19,499 nucleotides of DNA from Clostridiales bacterium (GTDB lineage Bacteria; Bacillota; Clostridia; Oscillospirales; Oscillospiraceae): NCBI GenBank assembly GCA_021200895.1, contig JAJQFX010000002.1, positions 1 through 19,499 of the forward strand, read 5' to 3'. Below, one piece after another: positions 1-6,293 of the stretch. A program made the translations under genes and the position numbers. Position 1 is the first letter of the stretch, and each line of letters starts with the position of its first letter. The notes under the pieces are model-generated. The model was given only the letters and a program-made list of their open reading frames with translations, was not told the origin of the DNA and made no database searches.

Positions 1-58
1 GGGGTTCTTTGGTACCCTTGACCAAAACCCGATTTCCATGTTTCCTCCGAAGTTTTAC

Positions 59-87
59 TTGCCAATCCTCCCTTCCTGCATTATAAT
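59..87 (+). promoter_or_regulatory. Sigma-A-type promoter of murC
   Basis: A TTGCCA -35 (59-64) and a perfect TATAAT -10 (82-87) are separated by 17 bp. Transcription would start near 94, giving an 80-nt leader before murC. This is the only good promoter match seen upstream of murC. Confidence 0.75.
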
Positions 88-120
88 AAAAGATTAGTGA
101 TACAGTTCATTTGATTCATA

Positions 121-158
121 CGATTCTCATAAAAAGCGCAGTCTTTCCTTGAGAATCG
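121..158 (+). promoter_or_regulatory. Inverted repeat in the murC leader
   Basis: CGATTCTCA (121-129) and TGAGAATCG (150-158) form a perfect 9-bp inverted repeat around a 20-nt loop. It lies inside the predicted murC 5' leader and ends a few bases before the AGGAGG ribosome site (near 164-169). It could be an RNA hairpin affecting translation or a protein operator; the sequence does not tell which. Confidence 0.4.
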
Positions 159-176
159 GCAGCAGGAGGGGTTATC

Positions 177-1580
177 ATGACCATTGAAGAATTGAAGCCT
201 TACCTCACCCCCGGACGCCGGATCCATTTGATTGGCGTGGGCGGCGTGTCCATGTTCCCTCTGGCCGAGGTGCTGCGGGGGCAGGGTGTGCTGATTACCG
301 GCAGCGACGTGCGGGAGAGCGCCAACGTCCGCCATCTGGAGGAGGAGGGCGTCACCGTCTTTTTGGGTCACTTTCCGGAAAACGTGAACGGGGCGGACGC
401 CGTCATCCGCACCGCCGCCGTCCATGACGACAACCCGGAAATCGCCTCCGCCCACGCCCAGGGCATCCCCGTCTTTGAGCGGGCCCAGGCCTGGGGGGCC
501 ATTATGATGGATTATAAGCACGCCCTGTGCATCTCCGGCACCCACGGCAAGACCACCGTCACCTCCATGGCTACCCACATCGCCATGGCCGCCAATATCG
601 ACCCCACCGTAATGATCGGCGGCAACCTGCCCCTGCTGGGCAAGGGCTACCGGGTGGGCCAGGGGGACACCATCATTCTGGAGAGCTGCGAATATTGCAA
701 CTCCTTCCTGTCCTTCCGTCCCACCATCGCCGTGATTCTGGACATCGAGGCCGACCACCTGGACTTCTTCAAGGATTTGGCGGACGTGGAGCATTCCTTC
801 CAGATTTTCGCCAGCCTGGTGCCGGAGGACGGCGTGGTCATCGCCAACGCGGACGACCGGAACACCATGGACACCCTGGAGAACCTGGATAAGCCCATGA
901 TGACCTTCGGCTTGGGCTCCTATGCCGACGTGTACTGTGACAACCTGGTTTACAACCGGGGTGTGGGGGAGTTCGACCTGATGCAGGGCGGCAGCTTTGT
1001 GGTACACATCACCCTGTCCGTCCCCGGCCTCCACAATGTGAAGAACGCCCTGGCCGCCGCCGCTTCCGCCCTGGCTATGGGCATCACCCCCACCGCCATC
1101 GCCGCCGGACTGCGCTCCTTCCACGGGGCGGAGCGCCGGTTCGAGTACAAAGGGGAGTACCACGGGGCGAAGATTTATGACGATTACGCCCACCACCCCG
1201 GCGAGCTGCATATGCTGCTGGAGACTGCCAAGACCCTGGGCTATGACCGGGTGATTTGCGCCTTCCAGCCCCACACCTATAGCCGCACCAAGGCCCTGTT
1301 CCCGGAGTTCGTGGAGGAGCTGAGCAATGCGGACATCACCATCCTCACCGACATCTACGCCGCCCGGGAGGTGAACACCCTGGGGGTCAGCTCCAAAGAC
1401 CTGGCCTCCGCCATCCCCAACGGGGAGTATTACCCCACCTTCGACGGGGTGGAGGCCCGCTTAAAGGAGCTGGCCCGGCCCGGCGACCTGATTCTGACGG
1501 TGGGAGCCGGCGAACTGTACCAGGTGGCGGAGCGGCTGGCCGCCGCAGGCAAGGCGGAGCAGGACGCGGCGGAAGCATAA
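177..1580 (+). CDS. murC: UDP-N-acetylmuramate--L-alanine ligase MurC
   Basis: MurC ligates L-alanine to UDP-MurNAc with ATP, the first step in building the peptidoglycan stem peptide in the cytoplasm. The 467-residue product has the normal family length. Visible motifs are the N-terminal nucleotide-binding loop GVGGVSM (residues 20-26; most MurCs have GxGGxGM, so the Ser is a mild variant), the Mur-ligase P-loop GTHGKTT (121-127), an LDIEADHLDFF stretch in the central domain, and the C-terminal DDYAHHP and FQPHTYSRT motifs. The ATG at 177 is set by an AGGAGGGG ribosome site 7-10 bp upstream. It is monocistronic: it has its own promoter (59-87) and is closed by a terminator at 1606-1644. No other mur gene is in the window. 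Confidence 0.96.
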   Translation: MTIEELKPYLTPGRRIHLIGVGGVSMFPLAEVLRGQGVLITGSDVRESANVRHLEEEGVTVFLGHFPENVNGADAVIRTAAVHDDNPEIASAHAQGIPVFERAQAWGAIMMDYKHALCISGTHGKTTVTSMATHIAMAANIDPTVMIGGNLPLLGKGYRVGQGDTIILESCEYCNSFLSFRPTIAVILDIEADHLDFFKDLADVEHSFQIFASLVPEDGVVIANADDRNTMDTLENLDKPMMTFGLGSYADVYCDNLVYNRGVGEFDLMQGGSFVVHITLSVPGLHNVKNALAAAASALAMGITPTAIAAGLRSFHGAERRFEYKGEYHGAKIYDDYAHHPGELHMLLETAKTLGYDRVICAFQPHTYSRTKALFPEFVEELSNADITILTDIYAAREVNTLGVSSKDLASAIPNGEYYPTFDGVEARLKELARPGDLILTVGAGELYQVAERLAAAGKAEQDAAEA

Positions 1581-1605
1581 CACACAATACAACGCATAAA
1601 ACGCC

Positions 1606-1644
1606 AATCAGCGGCAGAGCATGGCGCTCTGCCGCTGATTTTTT
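1606..1644. terminator. Rho-independent terminator after murC, probably bidirectional
   Basis: A perfect 15-bp stem, AATCAGCGGCAGAGC (1606-1620) with its complement at 1626-1640, has a 5-nt loop and is followed by TTTT. It lies 26 bp after the murC stop and 14 bp beyond the end of the convergent minus-strand gene, so it probably serves both. The minus-strand exit has a weaker T-run. Confidence 0.85.
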
Positions 1645-1657
1645 ACGATAATGCAGG

Positions 1658-2086
1658 TTACGCCTGGTTCGTTGGCCTGAGCATGGGCAGGAAGTTGGCC
1701 GTGTCTCCGCAGAACATGGCACCCAGCCGGTTGGCGGCGGACTGCAAAAAGTCCAGCTGTCCGTCATCGCACACCGGCTCCACCGTCACCCAGTACAGGG
1801 TTTTGATTTGATGCTCCGCCAGGAAGGCGTTGCTGGCCTCGTCCTCCAGGTCGCAGGGCACCAGTTGGAAGTCCACAAAGGTCTTGTCCGGGAAGGACAG
1901 CTCCACAATGCCCAACTCCCGCCAGACCTCCACATCCGGCCCGCCGGGGACGGCGAAGGCCGCCTTCAAATCCTGCACCGTGCAGTCCCCCGCGCTCATC
2001 AGGTACCAGCTGGTGGGGTACTTGGAGGCTGGGGCCGCCTTGGGCGGGGCGGGCTTCCGGGTTCCGGTTCCTTTCTTTTTCTTCAT
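1658..2086 (-). CDS. Hypothetical protein, last gene of a three-gene cluster
   Basis: I do not recognise this 142-residue protein. It begins with a basic, Pro/Ala-rich tail (MKKKKGTGTRKPAPPKAAP, about 20 residues), followed by a compact, apparently globular segment with alternating beta and helix character (for example YLMSAGDCTVQDL, then GIVELSFPDKTFVDFQLV, then IKTLYWVTVEP). There is no signal peptide or membrane segment, so it is probably cytoplasmic. The start is well supported: AGGAGG sits about 9 bp upstream of the ATG at 2086. It follows the 2151-2462 gene by 64 bp on the same strand and shares the terminator at 1606-1644 with murC. No function can be given. Confidence 0.75.
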   Translation of the reverse strand: MKKKKGTGTRKPAPPKAAPASKYPTSWYLMSAGDCTVQDLKAAFAVPGGPDVEVWRELGIVELSFPDKTFVDFQLVPCDLEDEASNAFLAEHQIKTLYWVTVEPVCDDGQLDFLQSAANRLGAMFCGDTANFLPMLRPTNQA

Positions 2087-2150
2087 ACAAAAAACCTCCT
2101 GGTGTGCGATTTGGCGCTGGCAAGCACGGTTTCTTCTCTGGAGTGAGCGG

Positions 2151-2462
2151 CTACCCGCGGAGCGTCTCTATCATGCGGCATAGCACCGCGTTCAGCTGAC
2201 CGGAGGCGAGCCTCCGCCGCAGCGCACCGTTGGAAAAGTGATCCTCCCGGAGCAGCATGGTCAGGAGGGCGGTGGCAAGGGCGTAATCCGCCTCCGGCAG
2301 GCGCTCCAGCTCCCGGTCACAGTTGATGGGCGCTGTCGTCATGTAATCCCCGTAATTATATTTGAGGTCGCCCAACTCCTCCAGCAGCCTGTCATACTGC
2401 GCCGCCCTGCCGGGATGGTCGATGGCAGATTGGATGCGCTGGATTTTCTCCTGGTTTGTCAT
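2151..2462 (-). CDS. Small DUF6508-like protein
   Basis: This 103-residue, largely helical protein has a C-terminal half (ATALLTMLLREDHFSNGALR, then LNAVLCRMIETL) that resembles from memory the DUF6508 family of small Firmicutes proteins of unknown role. The family assignment is unverified. Upstream there is an NYGDYMTTAPINCDRELERL stretch. No membrane or secretion signal is seen. GGGGAGG precedes the ATG at 2462. It lies 15 bp downstream of the 2478-3041 gene, so the two are very likely co-transcribed. Confidence 0.7.
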   Translation of the reverse strand: MTNQEKIQRIQSAIDHPGRAAQYDRLLEELGDLKYNYGDYMTTAPINCDRELERLPEADYALATALLTMLLREDHFSNGALRRRLASGQLNAVLCRMIETLRG

Positions 2463-2477
2463 AAGAGGGCCTCCCCT

Positions 2478-3041
2478 TCAAACGTCCGCCCACAGGATGA
2501 AATCCAGCTTTTTGGCGTCGGTAAAGCCTGTGTTGGGATACGCCTCGTCGAACAAGCGCAGCAGCGCCTGCCCCTCCCCCGAATCCAAATATTCGTAGAA
2601 CCGGCTGCAATATTCGTGGTACAGCCGCACCAATTCCCGCTGCCGGGCCTCCGGGGCCGTCCCGTAGCCGGGGGTTTTCATGTGAAAGTGCTGCACAGCG
2701 ACGTTGTTATCCCAGATAGGCCGCTTCGGGTGAATCACATGAATCAGCTTGCTGGAGAAGGACACCTCAAGCCGCCCCTCAGCCCCCTTTAAGTGCTCCA
2801 GCGTTTCCTCAAAGGAAGCACCCGTGTCCTTACGGGCCTCCAGGAAGATGCAGAACCGGTCATAATAGGCGGGCGACCGGGAGCGCATCACGAAGAAGTC
2901 ATTGAACCGCCGCTGAAAGTCCCGGTCTGTGGAGACGTCGGTCTGGTGCAGCATATCCAGGATGCTGCGGTATTTTTTCATGCCGGTAAGCAGCTTGCCG
3001 TTCTCCGCCAGCAGCTGTTGGGCGTTCTGTATGGTTATCAC
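2478..3041 (-). CDS. Hypothetical protein with weak similarity to HhH-type base-excision glycosylases
   Basis: A 187-residue soluble protein, first gene of the three-gene minus-strand cluster. The segment FSSKLIHVIHPKRPIWDNNV (about residues 95-114) followed near the C-terminus by DAKKLDFILW recalls proteins with a helix-hairpin-helix glycosylase-like fold, where a KLLHFLNP..PIYDSRV-type stretch is common. I cannot see a convincing catalytic Lys/Asp pair, so this is only a fold-level suggestion. The start codon is GTG at 3041, chosen because AAGGAG lies about 11 bp upstream; this spacing is slightly long. The promoter proposed at 3118-3147 would drive it and the two genes behind it. Confidence 0.72.
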   Translation of the reverse strand: MITIQNAQQLLAENGKLLTGMKKYRSILDMLHQTDVSTDRDFQRRFNDFFVMRSRSPAYYDRFCIFLEARKDTGASFEETLEHLKGAEGRLEVSFSSKLIHVIHPKRPIWDNNVAVQHFHMKTPGYGTAPEARQRELVRLYHEYCSRFYEYLDSGEGQALLRLFDEAYPNTGFTDAKKLDFILWADV

Positions 3042-3117
3042 GCTGGCTCAGGCTCCTTTCGTTGGTCTCTTGTCTGACCCGCCGCCCACGAGGGCGGCTC
3101 TTCTCACCGTTGAAGGC

Positions 3118-3147
3118 ATCATACCACAGCTCCCGCGCCGCCGTCAA
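3118..3147 (-). promoter_or_regulatory. Promoter of the 3041-1658 gene cluster
   Basis: On the minus strand, TTGACG (+ strand 3142-3147) and TATGAT (+ strand 3118-3123) are 18 bp apart, and the -10 is preceded by TGG (an extended -10). Transcription would begin near 3111 and the leader would include a small GCCGCCC/GGGCGGC hairpin (3081-3098). The -35 lies inside the palindrome at 3136-3158. Confidence 0.6.
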
Positions 3148-3169
3148 GGACGGCGGCGAACAGATTTTT
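3136..3169 (+). terminator. GC hairpin plus T-run overlapping the divergent -35
   Basis: CGCCGCCGTC (3136-3145), loop AAG, and GACGGCGGCG (3149-3158) form a perfect 10-bp stem, followed after six bases by TTTTT (3165-3169). Read on the plus strand it resembles an intrinsic terminator insulating glgA from upstream transcription. The same palindrome covers the -35 of the divergent promoter, so an operator role is an alternative. Confidence 0.45.
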
Positions 3170-3200
3170 CAAAAAAAGGAAAGAATTTTCCGTTTCCATC

Positions 3201-3229
3201 TTGCAATATGCCGGAAAAACCGGTACAAT
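3201..3229 (+). promoter_or_regulatory. Sigma-A-type promoter of glgA
   Basis: TTGCAA (3201-3206) and TACAAT (3224-3229) are separated by exactly 17 bp. The spacer carries CCGGAAAAACCGG, a short symmetric element. The leader that follows has a 9-bp direct repeat AAGCTGATT (3241-3249 and 3255-3263), 14 bp apart. Confidence 0.7.
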
Positions 3230-3283
3230 ATCGTTTAGGAAAGCTGATTCTTTCAAGCTGATTATTCGATGGAGGTTATTCGT

Positions 3284-4690
3284 ATGAAAGTGTTATATGC
3301 AGCAAGCGAGGCTACGCCCTTTGCCAAGTCCGGCGGCCTGGCCGATGTGGCCGGCGCCCTGCCCAAGGATTTGGTGCGGGACGGCGTGGACTGCCGGGTG
3401 GTCATCCCTCTGTACGGCAACGTGAAATTCCGGGACACCATGCAGTACGTCACCAACTTCACCGTGCCGGTGGGCTGGCGCAACCAGTACTGCGGCCTGT
3501 TCACGGCGGTGCGGGACGGCGTGACCTTCTACTTCCTGGATAATGAATACTACTTCAAGCGGGGCAGTCTGTACGGCTTCTTTGACGATGGCGAGCGCTT
3601 CGCCTTCTTCGCCCGTGCCGTGCTGGAGATGATGAAGTATGCCGACTTCTTCCCCGACATCCTCCACTGCAATGACTGGCAGACCGCCCTGTCCCCCCTC
3701 TATCTGAACCTGTACTACCGCTATGACGTCCGCTATGCACAGATGAAGACCATCTTCTCCATCCACAACATCGCCTATCAGGGCCAGTACGGCCTGGACA
3801 TCTTAGGCAGCACCTGCGGCATTTACGGCAGCGACGCCAACCTGGCCGAGTACAACGGCGACGCCAACTTCATGAAGGCCGCCATCGTCTCCTGCGACCA
3901 GATCACCACCGTCAGCCCCACCTACGCCAAGGAGATTTTGGACCCCTGGTTCGGCAGCAACCTGGACGGCCTGCTGCGGGAGCATCAGTTCAAGCTGTCC
4001 GGCATCCTGAACGGCATTGACCAGGAGGTCAATGACCCCGCCACAGACCCGGCCCTTATCGAGAACTACGACGCCTCCACCGTGGGCGTGGGCAAGGCCG
4101 CCTGCAAGCAGGCGCTGCTGGCCCGGTTCGGCCTGGAGAACGACGGCAGCCCCGTCATGGGCATGGTCACCCGTCTGGCCGGTCACAAGGGTCTGGACAT
4201 CGTCCGGGAAATCGGCGACGCCATCGTGGCCCAGGGCATCCAGCTGGTCATCCTGGGCACCGGCGAGGCCCAGTTCGAGGCGTACTTCTCCGACCTGGCC
4301 GCCCGCCATCCCGGCCGCGTAGGGGTGTTCATCGGCTTTGACACCACCCTGGCCCAGCAGATTTACGCCGGGTGCGACCTGTTCCTGATGCCCTCCAAGA
4401 GCGAGCCCTGCGGCCTGTCCCAGATGGTGTCCTGCCGCTACGGCACCCTGCCCATCATCCGGGAGACCGGCGGCCTGAAGGACTCCATCCAGAACGGCTA
4501 CAACGGCTTCACCTTCTATGACTACTACGCCCCCGCCCTGCTGGACGCCTGCACCCGCGCCCAGGCCGCCTATGAGGACAAGGAGGAGTGGGACGCCCTG
4601 GTGCAGCGGGCCATGGCCTGTGACTTCAGCTGGAGCGCCTCCGCCAAGCAGTATGAGGCGCTGTATGACGAGGTCAGCCAGCGCTGGTAA
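3284..4690 (+). CDS. glgA: Glycogen synthase GlgA (ADP-glucose, GT5 family)
   Basis: GlgA transfers glucose from ADP-glucose to growing alpha-1,4-glucan in the cytoplasm. The 468-residue product is of normal bacterial length. The N-terminus MKVLYAASEATPFAKSGGLADV carries the KSGGL form of the ADP-glucose-binding K-[ST]-GGL motif (Lys at residue 15). The C-terminal half has GMVTRLAGHKGLDIV and the donor-site stretch FLMPSKSEPCGLSQM with IIRETGGLKDS, typical of GT5. I place the start at 3284 and not at the in-frame ATG at 3269: the earlier ATG overlaps the GGAGG ribosome site (3271-3275) and the family N-terminus begins MKVLYAASE. It has its own promoter (3201-3229) and terminator (4725-4759). 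No branching enzyme or glgC is nearby, so it stands apart from a glycogen operon. Confidence 0.96.
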   Translation: MKVLYAASEATPFAKSGGLADVAGALPKDLVRDGVDCRVVIPLYGNVKFRDTMQYVTNFTVPVGWRNQYCGLFTAVRDGVTFYFLDNEYYFKRGSLYGFFDDGERFAFFARAVLEMMKYADFFPDILHCNDWQTALSPLYLNLYYRYDVRYAQMKTIFSIHNIAYQGQYGLDILGSTCGIYGSDANLAEYNGDANFMKAAIVSCDQITTVSPTYAKEILDPWFGSNLDGLLREHQFKLSGILNGIDQEVNDPATDPALIENYDASTVGVGKAACKQALLARFGLENDGSPVMGMVTRLAGHKGLDIVREIGDAIVAQGIQLVILGTGEAQFEAYFSDLAARHPGRVGVFIGFDTTLAQQIYAGCDLFLMPSKSEPCGLSQMVSCRYGTLPIIRETGGLKDSIQNGYNGFTFYDYYAPALLDACTRAQAAYEDKEEWDALVQRAMACDFSWSASAKQYEALYDEVSQRW

Positions 4691-4724
4691 GCTGCCGACA
4701 CATCACTGACAGACAACCGCAAAG

Positions 4725-4759
4725 CGGCGCTGAATCCCGAAGGGTTCAGCGCCGTTTTT
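4725..4759 (+). terminator. Rho-independent terminator after glgA
   Basis: CGGCGCTGAA (4725-4734) pairs with TTCAGCGCCG (4745-4754), the stem can extend through CCC/GGG, and TTTTT follows directly (4755-4759). It lies 34 bp after the glgA stop. Confidence 0.88.
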
Positions 4760-4795
4760 GTATCATTGGAACGCGAAAGTTATGGAGGTATCGTT

Positions 4796-5302
4796 ATGAG
4801 TGTGCTATACACGGACCGGCTGACGCTCCGCCCGTTCCGGGAGACGGATGCCAGGGCCGTGTTTGAAAACTGGACGGCGGATGAGCGGGTCGCAAGATAC
4901 TGCCGCTGGTATCCTCATCAGAGCTTACAGGAAACGGAGGCGTATTTGAGCCATTGCCTGACCGATGCGTTTTGCTGGGCAATCACGCTGAGCGGAACGG
5001 ATGAGCCGATCGGTTGCGTCAGCGTGGTGGGCACTGACAGCGCCGGTGTGCCAGAGCTTGGCTATGTGCTGTCCTATCGCTGCTGGGGAAGGGGCATTAT
5101 GACCGAAGCGGTTAGGGCGGTGATAGCGGAACTGTTCCGGTGCGGCTATGAGAAGCTCCGCGCCTTGCACAGCGTTGCAAACCCCGCCTCGGGGAAGGTC
5201 ATGCAGAAATGCGGTATGCACTATGTGGGAACCGGCATGACGCAGAAAAAATTCGGCTCTGAGGAGCTGGAGCAGGTAAACTACTATGAAATTGCGCGAT
5301 AA
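4796..5302 (+). CDS. GNAT-family N-acetyltransferase, RimJ/RimL-like
   Basis: A 168-residue single-domain acetyltransferase that would move an acetyl group from acetyl-CoA to an amine; the substrate cannot be read from the sequence. Features of the RimJ/RimL (Acetyltransf_3) branch are the start LYTDRLTLRPFRETDA, the strand-loop ELGYVLSYRCWGRGIMTEA (residues 87-105, with the acetyl-CoA-binding RxxGxG/A-type turn) and NPASGKVMQKCGM (129-141). The ATG at 4796 is preferred over an in-frame ATG at 4766 because TATGGAGGT lies just upstream and the family N-terminus starts here. It sits 36 bp after the glgA terminator and 79 bp before a second GNAT gene; no clear separate promoter is visible. Confidence 0.88.
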   Translation: MSVLYTDRLTLRPFRETDARAVFENWTADERVARYCRWYPHQSLQETEAYLSHCLTDAFCWAITLSGTDEPIGCVSVVGTDSAGVPELGYVLSYRCWGRGIMTEAVRAVIAELFRCGYEKLRALHSVANPASGKVMQKCGMHYVGTGMTQKKFGSEELEQVNYYEIAR

Positions 5303-5381
5303 CTGCCGTTTTATGAGCGTGAGCCGCCTTTGGGCGGAAGCGCGGCGCGGCAGAATGCGGAGGCTGTAAGGGGGCGCGTCC

Positions 5382-6143
5382 ATGGAACCATATGATTGCC
5401 CGTCAAAACTGGAAGCGCGGTACAGAGGCTGGGACGAAAGCATGATTTGGTCTTACCTGCAAAGGGTGATGGGGAACGCCTATGTAGACCGGACGGACTG
5501 CCCCAGCGCGTCGATTATCTATGTGAACTGCTTCGGCTTCGCCGCGGGAACGCCCAATGCCCAACTGGTTCAGGACTGGTACCACCAGGCGGTAAAGGGG
5601 TTTGCAATTATCACCGCCCGCGAGGATGCGTGGCACGAAGCGTTTGAAGCCGTGGGAAAGGACAACTGTAGGCGCGTGGAGCGGTATGCGATAAAAAAGG
5701 AGCCAGACTGCTTCCAGGTGCATCAGCTGGCCGCGTTCGTGCGGCAGGCGGAGCGGGAGTATGAGATAACGCAAATCGACGAGGCGCTATACCATGAGTG
5801 TAAGCGGTATCGCTGGTCAGAGGACTTCGTCCAGGGGTACGAAACCTATGAGGAATTTCAGCGCAAGGGGCTGGGATTTGTGGCGTGCCGCCACGGAAGC
5901 CTGCTGTCAGGGGCATCCTCCTACTCCAGCTATCAGGGCGGCATAGAAATTGAAGTGGACACAAAGGAGGGCTATCGCAGGAAGGGCCTTGCGACGGCGT
6001 GCGCCGCAAAGCTGATTCTGGCGTGTCTGGACAGGGGCTTATATCCAAGCTGGGACGCGCAAAACAAAGCGTCGGTCGCACTGGCGGAAAAACTGGGGTA
6101 TCATTTTAGCCATGCCTATACCGCCTATGAGGTTTGGAAGTGA
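5382..6143 (+). CDS. GNAT acetyltransferase of the PF12746 (ZmaR-like) type
   Basis: A 253-residue protein with a less conserved N-terminal domain and a C-terminal GNAT core: EIEVDTKEGYRRKGLATACA (residues 189-208; RRKGLA at 199-204 is the acetyl-CoA pyrophosphate-binding turn) and DAQNKASVALAEKLGY (225-240). The length and the GIEIEVDT...LYPSWDAQN arrangement fit the GNAT_acetyltran family that includes the zwittermicin-resistance protein ZmaR; most members have no known substrate. The start ATG at 5382 follows a GGAGG/AAGGGGG purine stretch. It probably shares a transcript with the 4796-5302 gene and ends before the hairpin at 6211-6257. Confidence 0.85.
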   Translation: MEPYDCPSKLEARYRGWDESMIWSYLQRVMGNAYVDRTDCPSASIIYVNCFGFAAGTPNAQLVQDWYHQAVKGFAIITAREDAWHEAFEAVGKDNCRRVERYAIKKEPDCFQVHQLAAFVRQAEREYEITQIDEALYHECKRYRWSEDFVQGYETYEEFQRKGLGFVACRHGSLLSGASSYSSYQGGIEIEVDTKEGYRRKGLATACAAKLILACLDRGLYPSWDAQNKASVALAEKLGYHFSHAYTAYEVWK

Positions 6144-6210
6144 TTCATGCGGGGTTTCCCCGCTAAATAGTTAGTGCAGTTGACTTTTTATAGTTAATCT
6201 CTATCCATTA

Positions 6211-6257
6211 AACGCAGCCCGTCCGTACCGGCCTGAGCCGGTACGGACGGGGCGTTT
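6211..6257. terminator. Strong bidirectional-type hairpin between convergent genes
   Basis: CCCGTCCGTACCGGC (6218-6232) has a perfect 15-bp complement at 6237-6251 with loop CTGA, and an outer AACGC/GCGTT pair (6211-6215, 6252-6256). Short T-runs (GTTT) flank it both ways. It lies between the GNAT gene (+, ends 6143) and the last pilus gene (-, ends 6294) and would close both transcripts. Confidence 0.75.
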
Positions 6258-6293
6258 CATTTGGCTTGTTGCGCTTGGGGAGGGGGTCAGGCG

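Noticed and set aside
81..1274. 397-residue minus-strand reading frame opposite murC
   Set aside because: His/Gly/Gln/Val-rich antisense shadow of a clear murC gene in GC-rich DNA; no motif and no ribosome site.
3803..4309. 168-residue minus-strand reading frame inside glgA
   Set aside because: Antisense shadow of a complete GT5 glycogen synthase.
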